The position numbers and the translations under genes were made by a program. The notes under the pieces are model-generated. The model worked only from the letters and a program-made list of their open reading frames with translations. It ran no database searches and was not told the origin of the DNA. Source: JBFWVD01 sp050246915 (GTDB taxonomy: Bacteria > Actinomycetota > Acidimicrobiia > Acidimicrobiales > Ilumatobacteraceae). Taken from it: a DNA stretch of 39,296 nt. Of the stretch, positions 17,594 to 25,232 are shown in pieces (the stretch's first letter is position 1; every line of letters begins with the position of its first letter). The stretch covers positions 1-39,296 of the forward strand of contig JBFWVD010000048.1 in the NCBI GenBank assembly GCA_050246915.1. Direction: 5' to 3'.

Positions 17594-18676
17594 ATGGCAA
17601 CCGCACGACCAACCGAGGCACGCCTGCTTCGCCAGGCCGTGCGTGATGTCGAACAGACGCTTCCGACCGGTTGGACCGTTCGGACGCTCGACGAGCCTCT
17701 GGGCCGCGGCGCGCCCGACCTGATCGCTGTGGTCAGGGGCCCTGACGGCTCCGAGACATCGCTCATGGTCGAGGCGAAGCGCTCGCTGCTCCCCCGCGAT
17801 GCGGGTGCTGCCGTGCGCCAACTCCGCGACTACGCCGAGCAATCGGGCCAGAGCGGAGCTGTCCTGCTCGTAGTCGCCCCCTACCTCAGCGAAATGACCC
17901 GCGAACAGATTGCTGGTCTCGACGCGAGCTTCATCGACGGCACCGGCAACATGCTGGTGAGGGCACAGCGCCCAGCGCTGTTCATCAAACAGAGCGGCGC
18001 CAGCAAGGACCCATGGCCGTCTGACGAGGCGTTGCGGTCGCTCAAAGGTCGCGGCACCGGCCGTGCTCTTCGAGCACTGCTCGACTTCGAGCCGCCCTAC
18101 AGCGTGCGCGACCTGGCGGCGAGCGCCGGCGTGCCGCTCGGCTCGTTGTCACGAGCGGTCGACCTGCTCGATCGAGAGGGCCTGATCACCAAGGACAAGC
18201 GCGGTCCCATCGTCGATCTCGACTGGGAAGGTGTCATTCGTCGTTGGGCAAAGGACTACGACGTCGCGGTGACCAACCAGGTCAGCACCTTCCTCGATCC
18301 GAGGGGGCTGAGCTCGATGTCAACCAAACTTGGCAAGCTCAAGCGCGGGTACGCGGCAACCGGTGCCTTCGCAGCTCAGCGCTTCTCCCCCATCGCGCCA
18401 GCACGGCTGGCCACGCTCTACGTGGATGACGTCGACGAATGGGCCGACCGACTCGGCCTTCGGTCGGCTGACAGCGGTGCGAACGTGTGGCTTCTCGAGC
18501 CCTATGACGACGTCGTGTTCGACCGTACGGCAACCAGGGACGGCATCGTCTGTGTGAGCCCCACGCAGCTCGCTGTCGACCTCCTCACCGGCCCCGGCCG
18601 AGATCCGTCGGAAGGTGACGAGCTCCTCGCCTGGATGAAGGGAAACCGGCGTGCCTGGCGATGGCGAGCCCGATGA
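17594..18676 (+). CDS. AbiEi-like antitoxin/regulator: nuclease-like domain plus winged helix
   Basis: A 360-aa protein, MATARPTEARLLRQAVRDVE; the ribosome site GAGGAG precedes the ATG. The N-terminal ~120 residues look like a PD-(D/E)xK-type fold: GRGAPDLIAVV (PD), then LMVEAKRS (ExK) and a helix AAVRQLRDYAEQ. A winged helix follows near 175-210 (YSVRDLAASAGVPLGSLSRA, then LLDREGLITKDKRG). The C-terminal third is unassigned. The helix-turn-helix plus an adjacent nucleotidyltransferase gene, overlapping by 26 bp, is the layout of type IV AbiE toxin-antitoxin systems. The nuclease-like N-terminus is not in the textbook AbiEi. Whether it cuts DNA or is an inactive scaffold cannot be read here. 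Confidence 0.72.
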   Translation: MATARPTEARLLRQAVRDVEQTLPTGWTVRTLDEPLGRGAPDLIAVVRGPDGSETSLMVEAKRSLLPRDAGAAVRQLRDYAEQSGQSGAVLLVVAPYLSEMTREQIAGLDASFIDGTGNMLVRAQRPALFIKQSGASKDPWPSDEALRSLKGRGTGRALRALLDFEPPYSVRDLAASAGVPLGSLSRAVDLLDREGLITKDKRGPIVDLDWEGVIRRWAKDYDVAVTNQVSTFLDPRGLSSMSTKLGKLKRGYAATGAFAAQRFSPIAPARLATLYVDDVDEWADRLGLRSADSGANVWLLEPYDDVVFDRTATRDGIVCVSPTQLAVDLLTGPGRDPSEGDELLAWMKGNRRAWRWRAR

Positions 18677-19460
18677 TCTGTACGTGAGGGCCAGAGCAGC
18701 GTTGCTCGACACCACAGAGGCGTTGGCACCGCATCTCGGCTGCATCGTGTTGGTCGGGGCCCAGGCCATCTATCTGCACACCGGCGCTGCCGATCTGGCC
18801 GTCGCCGAGTTCACCACCGACGCCGACTTCAGCGTCGAGCCCGCGCTGCTGAGCGACGAGCCTCTGATCGGAGAACTGCTCGAAGAGCACGGATTCACGA
18901 CACGAGAGCATCCCGGTGGTTGGCGCAGCGCCAGCGGCATCTACGTCGACATCATGGTGCCCGAGGCACTCGCTGGGCGCGGGACGCGTGGCGCAGATCT
19001 CGGCACCCACGGGCGTCGGGCGGCGCGGCGAGCGCTCGGTCTGGAAGGCGCACTCATCGACCGTGAGCAACGCACGATCGGGGCGCTCGATCCGAGCGAC
19101 GATCGCACAGTGACGATGAATGTTGCTGGGCCTGGGGCTCTCATCGTGGCCAAGGCTCACAAGCTCTGGGAACGCACAACCCATGACGACCGGATTCGCG
19201 ACAAAGACGCACTCGACGTCTACCGGCTGTTGCAAGCCATCGAAACCGCTGACCTCGCAACGCGTCTCGCCCGGCTCCGTGATTCGCAAGAAGCTGGGGA
19301 GGTGACCAGCGCGGCAATCGAACACCTGCAGGTGATGTTCGGGAGTCCTGCGGGTACGGGCGTAGCGCTGGCAGTGCGAGCGACACGGTCGCTCGTCGAC
19401 CCCGACGAACTCACCGCAATCCTGGTGACGCTGACCAACGACTTGATGGCTGCATTGTGA
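18651..19460 (+). CDS. Nucleotidyltransferase of the AbiEii/MNT type, probable toxin
   Basis: A 269-aa protein from a GTG inside the previous gene (26-bp overlap, different frame). It shows the minimal nucleotidyltransferase signature: VGAQAIYLHTG (the GG/GS-like loop), then FTTDADFSVEP with the DxD metal pair, and GIYVDIMVPE with the third Asp. All catalytic carboxylates are present. LIVAKAHKLWERTTHDDRIR (a conserved Lys region) and KDALDVYRLLQ (KDxxDxxxL) match the AbiEii/DUF1814 family pattern. Such toxins transfer nucleotides, for example onto tRNA, and are kept in check by the upstream partner. Overlapping genes imply translational coupling. A toxin role is inferred from family and context. 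Confidence 0.8.
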   Translation: MPGDGEPDDLYVRARAALLDTTEALAPHLGCIVLVGAQAIYLHTGAADLAVAEFTTDADFSVEPALLSDEPLIGELLEEHGFTTREHPGGWRSASGIYVDIMVPEALAGRGTRGADLGTHGRRAARRALGLEGALIDREQRTIGALDPSDDRTVTMNVAGPGALIVAKAHKLWERTTHDDRIRDKDALDVYRLLQAIETADLATRLARLRDSQEAGEVTSAAIEHLQVMFGSPAGTGVALAVRATRSLVDPDELTAILVTLTNDLMAAL

Positions 19461-19480
19461 GTGCATCGCCTGGTCCGCCG

Positions 19481-19531
19481 AGAAGTTCCGAAGGAAGGAG
19501 TCGCCCAGCGATCACAGGGCTCGAAACTTCT
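19481..19531. repeat. Palindromic repeat family 1, copy F (degenerate)
   Basis: AGAAGTTCCGAAGGAAGGAG, TCGCCCAGCGATC, then ACAGGGCTCGAAACTTCT. The outer AGAAGTT..AACTTCT arms are kept; the inner stem is weaker. It lies between the nucleotidyltransferase and the PLD/helicase gene and is the last copy seen in the window. Confidence 0.72.
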
Positions 19532-19587
19532 CGACGGGCGGGTACTCCGCCCCTACCTTGACCGAAGGTGCGAGTAGAGGGCAGCGG

Positions 19588-22500
19588 ATGACCAGGGGAT
19601 CGAGCGACGAGGCGGGCGGGCAACCAGACCTGTGGTCCGTGCTCCCCGCCGGGCTCGAGGTCACGACCACCGACGCCAACCCACAATGGCCCGAGCACAC
19701 GAGGTTCCCCCTCAACCTGCGGGGCCGCACCGTGCGTTCTGTCGTGTGGGACGACCTCGCCGGGTCCCCCAACCCGCTCATAGTGACCGGTTACGCATCG
19801 CTGGGCACCCTCATCGAGTTCTGCGGCACGGCACACGAGCCAGGCGGCGACGAGCGACACACACGTCTGCTGTTCGGGTCCGAGCCCTTCGCCACCGACA
19901 AGCGGGACTTCACCTCACGAGGGGCCGAGTTCCCCGCCGAGGTCGAGCGCTACTGGCTCACCGAGCACCGGGTGTCCATACGGCTCAGCGCCCAACTCAT
20001 CGCAATGATCGAGGGGCTGCGGAGCAGGCGAATCGAGGCGCGCTACCTCGGGGGACGCAAGCAACTGCACGCCAAGATCTACGTGGGCGACAAGGCCGCC
20101 ACGCTGGGGTCGAGCAACTTCACCCGCTCGGGCCTCAACGATCAGCACGAGGGCAACGCCCGGTTCGAGAAGGGCAAGGACCCCACACGCTTTCGTGACA
20201 CGGTGCAGATCGCCGAGAACTTCTGGGCCCAAGGCATCAGCTACAACGACGAGCTCATCAAACTGTTGCACGCCATGCTGCAACTCCTGAGCTGGCAAGA
20301 GACGCTGGCGAGGGCATGCGCCGAGCTCCTCGAAGGCGAGTGGGCCGAGCGCTATCTGGCCGGGCTGAACATGAGCGGACCGATGCCATTGTGGCCCTCG
20401 CAGCGTCTTGGCATCGCGCAGGCGTTGTGGGTCATCGACAATTGCGGCAGCGTGCTGGTGGCTGATGCCACCGGGTCCGGCAAGACCAAGATGGGCGCCA
20501 GCTTGGTGAAAGCGGTGCGGGACAAGCTGTGGTCGAGCGGCCGGGCTCGCAACGACCTGGTGATGTTGGTGTCTCCGCCGAGCGTCGAGACGAACTGGCA
20601 GAACGAGGCGTTCCGGTGCGGGCTCAACCTGGCCACGTTGTCATCGGGCAAGGTCAGCCGCGTCAACGTCGGCACTCGTCAACATCAATTGCAACGGGCT
20701 CAGATCTTGGCAGTGGATGAGGCGCACAACTACCTGAATCGTGAGTCACAACGCACCACGGCACTTCGCGACAACCGGGCCGATTCGGTAGTGCTGTTCA
20801 CGGCAACGCCCATCAACCGGCACGCCCGAGATCTGGTGAGCCTGGTAAACCTGCTCGGCCCCGACAACATGGAGACCGAGACCCTCAACGTGCTCGAGCG
20901 TCTGGGGAAGATGTCGGGGGGACAACACGACGTGCTGGGCGCCGACGACATGGAGGTGCTGCGCCAACAGATCCGCCAGTTCACGGTGCGGCGGACCAAA
21001 CAGCAGTTGAACGAACTGGTGGACCGCGATCCCGAGGCCTATCGCAGCGTGGACGACACGACGTGCCGCTACCCGACCCATGTGGCCCACGTCTACGACA
21101 CAGGCGAGTCCCGAAGCGATCGGGAGGCGGCCGACACCATCCGATCGTTGGCGGCCACGCTCACCGGCATCGGCCGGTTGGAGTCGACGTTGGTGATGCC
21201 GGCGGCGTTCGCGCATCAAGGCATCGACGACGCTACGTATCTGAGTTGGCGGTTGACCTCCAGCGCCGCGCTGGCCGCCCATCAGGTGATGGCGTGCTTG
21301 CGCTCGTCACGAGCGGCGTTGCACGAGCATCTGTACGGCACCGAGGCCGCGGCGGCGAGATATGAACTCGGCGGTATCGCCAAGAACCCCACCGGGGCGG
21401 TCGTCGCCAAGCTGGAGGAGCGAGCGGTGAGTGGACCGCCTGCCAGTCGCCTCACGTGCGAACTGCCGGCGTGGCTGACCGATGCCGACGCGTTCGCCGT
21501 CGAGTGCCATGCGGAGGCCGAGCGCTATCGAGCCATCGGCCGGGCGCTGGAGCAGATCTCCGATGCGCGCGAGGTGGCCAAGGCGCGGCATGTGGCGCTG
21601 GTGGCCAAGAGCCAGCATCGTGTGCTGGCATTCGATCAGCGACCTATCTCGCTGGTGGCCATCGAGCATCACCTCACGCAGCGCACCGACACCCGCGTGG
21701 TCGTGGCTCATGGTGGTGCGACGAGTGAACGGGCCGATGTGCTCAGCGCCATGGCGAGGTCCTCCAAGGAGCGGTGCATCGCGTTGTGCAGCGATGCCAT
21801 GTCGGAGTCCATCAACCTGCAGGGCGCGTCGGTGGTGGTGCATCTGGACTTGCCGACCACGGTGCGCATCGCCGAGCAACGAGTGGGACGGGTGGACCGG
21901 ATGGACAGCCCGCACAGTGCCATCACCATCTGGTGGCCGCAGGATGGACCGTCGTTCACCACGACGGCGACGGAGAAGTTGGCCGATCGGCTCGAGATGG
22001 TGGAGCAGTTGTTGGGGGCCAACGTGTTCCTGCCCGCGGAACTGAAGGCGGGCACGGTGAAGGCCGGCGCGGTGAGTGGCCCGGCGGTGAAGGTGTCCGA
22101 CTTGATCGCCGAGTCCGAGACGGCAGCACCGTGGGACGGCATCGGGGATGCGTTCGAACCGGTGCGCCAGATCGTCGACGGGGACAAGGCGTTGCTGTTC
22201 GGCGATGTGTATGAGCACGCGGTGATGGACATGCACGCCGAGCGGGCCAACTGGCGCAGGGGGCACGGGCGGGCCACCAGCACGCGCATCAGCTTCGTGG
22301 AGTCGGCGAGCACGTGGGCGTTCTTCTCAATGTGCGGATCGGACTCGGGGGCACCGCGTTGGGTGTTCCTCGATGGGCGACGCCGCATGGTCACCGGTCT
22401 CGATCACGTGGCGAGTGAGTTGCGGCGCCGATTGGGGGATGGCACTGTGACCGCAGCGTTCGACCAGCACGCGTCAAGTGCGCTTGACATGTTCGTGGCA

Positions 22501-22917
22501 CGTTTGCTGGAGGCCGAGTTGGCGCTCCTGCCTCGGCGCAAGCAACGCCTCATCGATCAGATGCGCGTCGTGGTGGAGCACTATCGTCGCTCCGCGGCGA
22601 GGGTGGGCAACGACGTGCTGGCGCAACGCTGGCGGTCCATCGCCGACGCGGCGACAGTGACGGCGGGTGTGATGCACGCTGACCTGAGCGACGTGGCCGA
22701 CCGCTGGCACGACCTGATCTGGCCGATGTACACCGAGGCGTTCAGCAACTACCGCAAGGCTCGGCCGTTCACGCTGGACCTCATCACCAAGGACCTGATG
22801 GCCAAGCCGCTCAACCTCGATGAGGTGGAAGCCAAGTTCGGCGACGTCCCCATGGTCCCGCCACCCGAGGAGAGGATTTCGGCGGGGATCGTTGGGGTCG
22901 TGGCCTCCGTGACCTGA
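19588..22917 (+). CDS. PLD-nuclease / SF2 (SNF2-like) helicase fusion
   Basis: A 1109-aa protein; the ATG at 19588 follows GAGGG by six bases (a TTG at 19558 is also open). The N-terminal ~230 residues form a phospholipase D-type nuclease domain with one HKD motif: QLHAKIYVGDKAATLGSSNF at residues 159-178. A helicase follows: ATGSGKT at 294-300, VDEAHNY with DEAH at 377-380, TATPIN near 405-410, and motif VI QRVGRVDRM at 764-772. The long insert between the two helicase lobes is helical. The C-terminal ~300 residues are unassigned. A single HKD implies dimerisation for activity. PLD-helicase fusions of this size occur in defence islands, as stand-alone genes or with methylases; no methylase is next to it here. 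Its extreme 3' end is duplicated at 12682-12789. Confidence 0.88.
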   Translation: MTRGSSDEAGGQPDLWSVLPAGLEVTTTDANPQWPEHTRFPLNLRGRTVRSVVWDDLAGSPNPLIVTGYASLGTLIEFCGTAHEPGGDERHTRLLFGSEPFATDKRDFTSRGAEFPAEVERYWLTEHRVSIRLSAQLIAMIEGLRSRRIEARYLGGRKQLHAKIYVGDKAATLGSSNFTRSGLNDQHEGNARFEKGKDPTRFRDTVQIAENFWAQGISYNDELIKLLHAMLQLLSWQETLARACAELLEGEWAERYLAGLNMSGPMPLWPSQRLGIAQALWVIDNCGSVLVADATGSGKTKMGASLVKAVRDKLWSSGRARNDLVMLVSPPSVETNWQNEAFRCGLNLATLSSGKVSRVNVGTRQHQLQRAQILAVDEAHNYLNRESQRTTALRDNRADSVVLFTATPINRHARDLVSLVNLLGPDNMETETLNVLERLGKMSGGQHDVLGADDMEVLRQQIRQFTVRRTKQQLNELVDRDPEAYRSVDDTTCRYPTHVAHVYDTGESRSDREAADTIRSLAATLTGIGRLESTLVMPAAFAHQGIDDATYLSWRLTSSAALAAHQVMACLRSSRAALHEHLYGTEAAAARYELGGIAKNPTGAVVAKLEERAVSGPPASRLTCELPAWLTDADAFAVECHAEAERYRAIGRALEQISDAREVAKARHVALVAKSQHRVLAFDQRPISLVAIEHHLTQRTDTRVVVAHGGATSERADVLSAMARSSKERCIALCSDAMSESINLQGASVVVHLDLPTTVRIAEQRVGRVDRMDSPHSAITIWWPQDGPSFTTTATEKLADRLEMVEQLLGANVFLPAELKAGTVKAGAVSGPAVKVSDLIAESETAAPWDGIGDAFEPVRQIVDGDKALLFGDVYEHAVMDMHAERANWRRGHGRATSTRISFVESASTWAFFSMCGSDSGAPRWVFLDGRRRMVTGLDHVASELRRRLGDGTVTAAFDQHASSALDMFVARLLEAELALLPRRKQRLIDQMRVVVEHYRRSAARVGNDVLAQRWRSIADAATVTAGVMHADLSDVADRWHDLIWPMYTEAFSNYRKARPFTLDLITKDLMAKPLNLDEVEAKFGDVPMVPPPEERISAGIVGVVASVT

Positions 22918-22974
22918 TCCGCTCCCCGCGCGGCGGATCGGGTGCTCCACCCTCAGAACGCCCCGAATGCGTCG

Positions 22975-23073
22975 AACGTGAACTACATCGACAACGCCAC
23001 CGTGCCCAACCTCACGTTCACGAAGACCGATGCCGCAGGCCGGGTGTGCATCAAGACGATGACTCCTACACAC
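22975..23073 (+). pseudogene. Relic of a secreted actinobacterial repeat protein
   Basis: The frame reads NVNYIDNATVPNLTFTKTDA then AGRVCIKTMTPTH. This matches a repeat unit I recognise from large exported proteins of Acidimicrobiia and relatives: a segment of type N-x-VN(Y/F)-x-x-x-x-x-x-PN-x-x-x-(T/V)K, then G-x-VC(V/I)-x-T, TH. It normally continues with a VVDV-x-G strand. Here it has no start or export signal and changes into unrelated sequence right after TPTH. It is a fragment of a lost gene. Confidence 0.55.
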
Positions 23074-23111
23074 CCCTTGGGGACGCCGTCCTCTCGCTGT
23101 CGGATGGCAGT

Positions 23112-23150
23112 ATCGATGGTAGATTGCCCACCATGATCACTACCATCGAT
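23112..23150. promoter_or_regulatory. Inverted repeat overlapping the VapB start codon
   Basis: ATCGATGGTAG (23112-23122) and CTACCATCGAT (23140-23150) are exact 11-bp arms around 17 bp that include the ATG at 23133. The layout suits autorepression of the operon by the AbrB-type antitoxin, or translational control by a hairpin hiding the start. Confidence 0.72.
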
Positions 23151-23369
23151 GCAGCGGGACGGATCGTCATCCCCAAAGCGCTCCGTGAGAAGGCGGGCTT
23201 GTTGCCGGGTATCAAGCTCGTCGTGGAGGCCGACGCAACTGGTGTTCACATCGAACCGGCGTCGGGCTCGGGCACCGGGCGCGACGGACGCTTCGTCGTC
23301 ATCCCCGCTTCGGGCGCGCAGATCAATGACGATCTCGTCGATCGTCTGAGGCGCGGCGACCAGCGTTGA
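23133..23369 (+). CDS. vapB: VapB-type antitoxin (SpoVT/AbrB fold)
   Basis: A 78-aa protein, MITTIDAAGRIVIPKALREK. The first 45 residues are a swapped-hairpin AbrB domain: TTIDAAGRIVIPKALREKAG, then a GIKLVVEAD strand and GVHIEPA. The C-terminal tail (INDDLVDRLRRGDQR) is the part that normally wraps around the toxin. Its stop overlaps the start of the PIN toxin gene. Antitoxins of this type bind operator DNA as dimers, and an inverted repeat overlaps its start codon. The ORF is open upstream, but the domain begins exactly at this ATG. Confidence 0.9.
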   Translation: MITTIDAAGRIVIPKALREKAGLLPGIKLVVEADATGVHIEPASGSGTGRDGRFVVIPASGAQINDDLVDRLRRGDQR

Positions 23370-23800
23370 GTCGCACGAAGCAGGCAAGTCCCAAGGTCTT
23401 GCTCGACACGAGCGTGGCGGTGGCGCTGTGCGTCGCTGATCACGTGGGGCACAGCGCCGCCATCGAGGCCGTAGGGCTGCGTCCCATCGGTCTACCCGGG
23501 CACGCGTGGTTCGAGACGTTCTCCGTACTGACTCGACTCCCAGCGCCCCAGCGTCGCACCCCATCCGAGGTCATCGACATGATGAACGCCAACTTCCCGT
23601 CGCGGGTCTTTGCGTCCGAGTCAGCCCAACAGCGATTGATCGAAGAGCTGCGCAGCATCGGCATCGCCGGCGGCGCGATCTACGACGCACTCGTGGCGCT
23701 CGGAGCGCGACAAGCGGGGCTGCCACTCCTCAGCGCCGACCGCCGGGCCATTGCGACGTACGCGCTGCTCGACGTGGAGGTCGAGTTGGTCGACTACTGA
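23366..23800 (+). CDS. vapC: VapC-type PIN-domain ribonuclease toxin
   Basis: A 144-aa protein starting at TTG in a TTGA overlap with the antitoxin stop. The PIN-domain acidic residues are present: LLDTSVAVAL (first Asp), AWFETFSVL (Glu), GAIYDALVAL (Asp) and LLSADRRAI (Asp). VapC toxins cut tRNA or rRNA and are neutralised by the paired antitoxin. Residue pattern and length (about 130-145) are normal. It ends 33 bp from the stop of the convergent EEP gene. Confidence 0.9.
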   Translation: MSRTKQASPKVLLDTSVAVALCVADHVGHSAAIEAVGLRPIGLPGHAWFETFSVLTRLPAPQRRTPSEVIDMMNANFPSRVFASESAQQRLIEELRSIGIAGGAIYDALVALGARQAGLPLLSADRRAIATYALLDVEVELVDY

Positions 23801-23832
23801 TCGACTCCGACTCACCAATGCGCAAACGGTCA

Positions 23833-24609
23833 TCAGCCGTCGTGCGTTGCGACGTCGGCCAACATGAAGTCGACCAGCACTCCAGAGTGATCGCTGAGGC
23901 GCACGCCAGCCTCCGACTCCTTCTCCCACGCCTCGACACGAGAAGCGATCGAGACGCGATCGGGGAAGGACGCGCACACGTGATCGATAGGTGGATGGGC
24001 CAGTCCCTCGAACCGGAACTCGTCGGAGTTCGTGTAGCAAACGAGCGAACTCGCGGCGAGCGCGTCGCGCAAGAGGGCTCGGCCCGCCTTGTAGCCGTAG
24101 TAGTGCGGCCCACCGAGGTTGTGGTTGAGATCGCCGGCAACGACGAACGTCGCGCTTGGGTAGCGCGTCCGCAGTTCACGCCACTCAGCGCCTTGCAGCG
24201 GGACGATGCGAGCGAACTCCTCCCAGTTCCGCTTGGGGACAGCGGGGTCGGGCCCTTGATCTGTGTGCCAGGGCAGCACCGTCCCGAACATCACGATCTC
24301 CCCGAGAGCGCCGCCATCGAGGCGAGCGCACACCGTGCGATGCGGGTCGACGGTGTCGATCTGTTCGATCACCGGGAAGCGGGACATGATCGTGGTCCAT
24401 CGACCACCAGCCTTGGCGGTCGATCGCTGCAGCGACCTGACGACAGCGTGGGTGTCGACGAGGTCGAGATCGTCATGGGTCTCGGTGAGCACCCAGATGT
24501 CCGCGTCCTTCTCCACCAACAGTTCGCGACGCAGTCGGTTCTTGTCGACACCGGCCCCGTACTGGACGTTCCAGGTTCCAATTCGGAGGTGCTGGTGCTG
24601 GTTGATCAT
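23833..24609 (-). CDS. Endonuclease/exonuclease/phosphatase (EEP) family protein
   Basis: A 258-aa protein, MINQHQHLRIGTWNVQYGAG. The EEP motifs appear in order: GTWNVQYG, VLTETHDD (catalytic Glu), VVAGDLNHNLGG (Asp/Asn), PPIDHVCAS and RLSDHSGVLV (terminal Asp-His). All catalytic residues are intact. Substrates in the family range from DNA to phosphoinositides and phosphodiesters. With no signal peptide it is cytoplasmic, so a nuclease or nucleotide phosphatase role is plausible but not assigned. It is divergent from the zinc-ribbon gene over 128 bp. Confidence 0.88.
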   Translation of the reverse strand: MINQHQHLRIGTWNVQYGAGVDKNRLRRELLVEKDADIWVLTETHDDLDLVDTHAVVRSLQRSTAKAGGRWTTIMSRFPVIEQIDTVDPHRTVCARLDGGALGEIVMFGTVLPWHTDQGPDPAVPKRNWEEFARIVPLQGAEWRELRTRYPSATFVVAGDLNHNLGGPHYYGYKAGRALLRDALAASSLVCYTNSDEFRFEGLAHPPIDHVCASFPDRVSIASRVEAWEKESEAGVRLSDHSGVLVDFMLADVATHDG

Positions 24610-24737
24610 GGGGCTTCCCGGACTTCACCTTCCCACACGCCGAGGAGTCGGCCTGGCAACCCACACCACAAGCGCGACCGTCGGTCGCCGAGGGACAGCG
24701 TCACAGCGGCGACGTACCTACCGGGAGAGGAGGGTGG

Positions 24738-25136
24738 ATGGGAAGGATTCACTACGCCATGTGCAGCTGCGGAGACGCAACCGAGCGCGTGTTCCTGGGC
24801 ATCGGATTGAGCGGCGACATGGCGACCGTTGCCGGATTGTGCTCGGGCTGCAAAACGATCCAACCGATCTCTGTTCTCGACGACAGAGCGCCCTGCCGGC
24901 AGTGTGACGGCGAGGTCATCCCGTACTGGGCACCAGGCATGCACGACCCGGAGCTGAACCAACACATCGTCGTGGACCAGCAACTCCGAAGCTCGCTCCG
25001 CGGTACGACCAAGGTCTTCGACTGCTTCCAGAAGGCAATGCAGCTCGAGGCATCGCTGAGCGTCGAACGTGGCTTGCGCTGCCCGGCGTGCGGTCAGCTG
25101 ACGATGGACCTGGCGGGCATCGGGCACTGGGACTGA
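24738..25136 (+). CDS. Hypothetical protein with four Cys-pair zinc-ribbon motifs
   Basis: A 132-aa protein with a good ribosome site (GGAGG) four bases before the ATG. Four cysteine pairs are visible: MCSCGD, LCSGCKT, PCRQCDG and RCPACGQL. They can build two zinc ribbons, one N-terminal and one split around the central region. No catalytic motif is visible and I do not recognise the family. Its ribosome site, length and non-overlap make it a real gene. The pnuC gene begins 97 bp downstream on the same strand. Confidence 0.75.
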   Translation: MGRIHYAMCSCGDATERVFLGIGLSGDMATVAGLCSGCKTIQPISVLDDRAPCRQCDGEVIPYWAPGMHDPELNQHIVVDQQLRSSLRGTTKVFDCFQKAMQLEASLSVERGLRCPACGQLTMDLAGIGHWD

Positions 25137-25232
25137 GCGGTGCTCACCCGCAATCCCGTGGAACAGCGCGGCGGGTTGGTGAAGAATCGCTAGCGAAGAT
25201 CCTGACGAGCGACAGATCGGAACGGGCGAGCG

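Noticed and set aside
19420..19445. A fourth family 2 palindrome (TGGTGACGCTGACCA) in the 3' end of the nucleotidyltransferase gene
   Set aside because: Only the inner few bases match and they encode a sensible ILVTLTND helix; the match may be chance.
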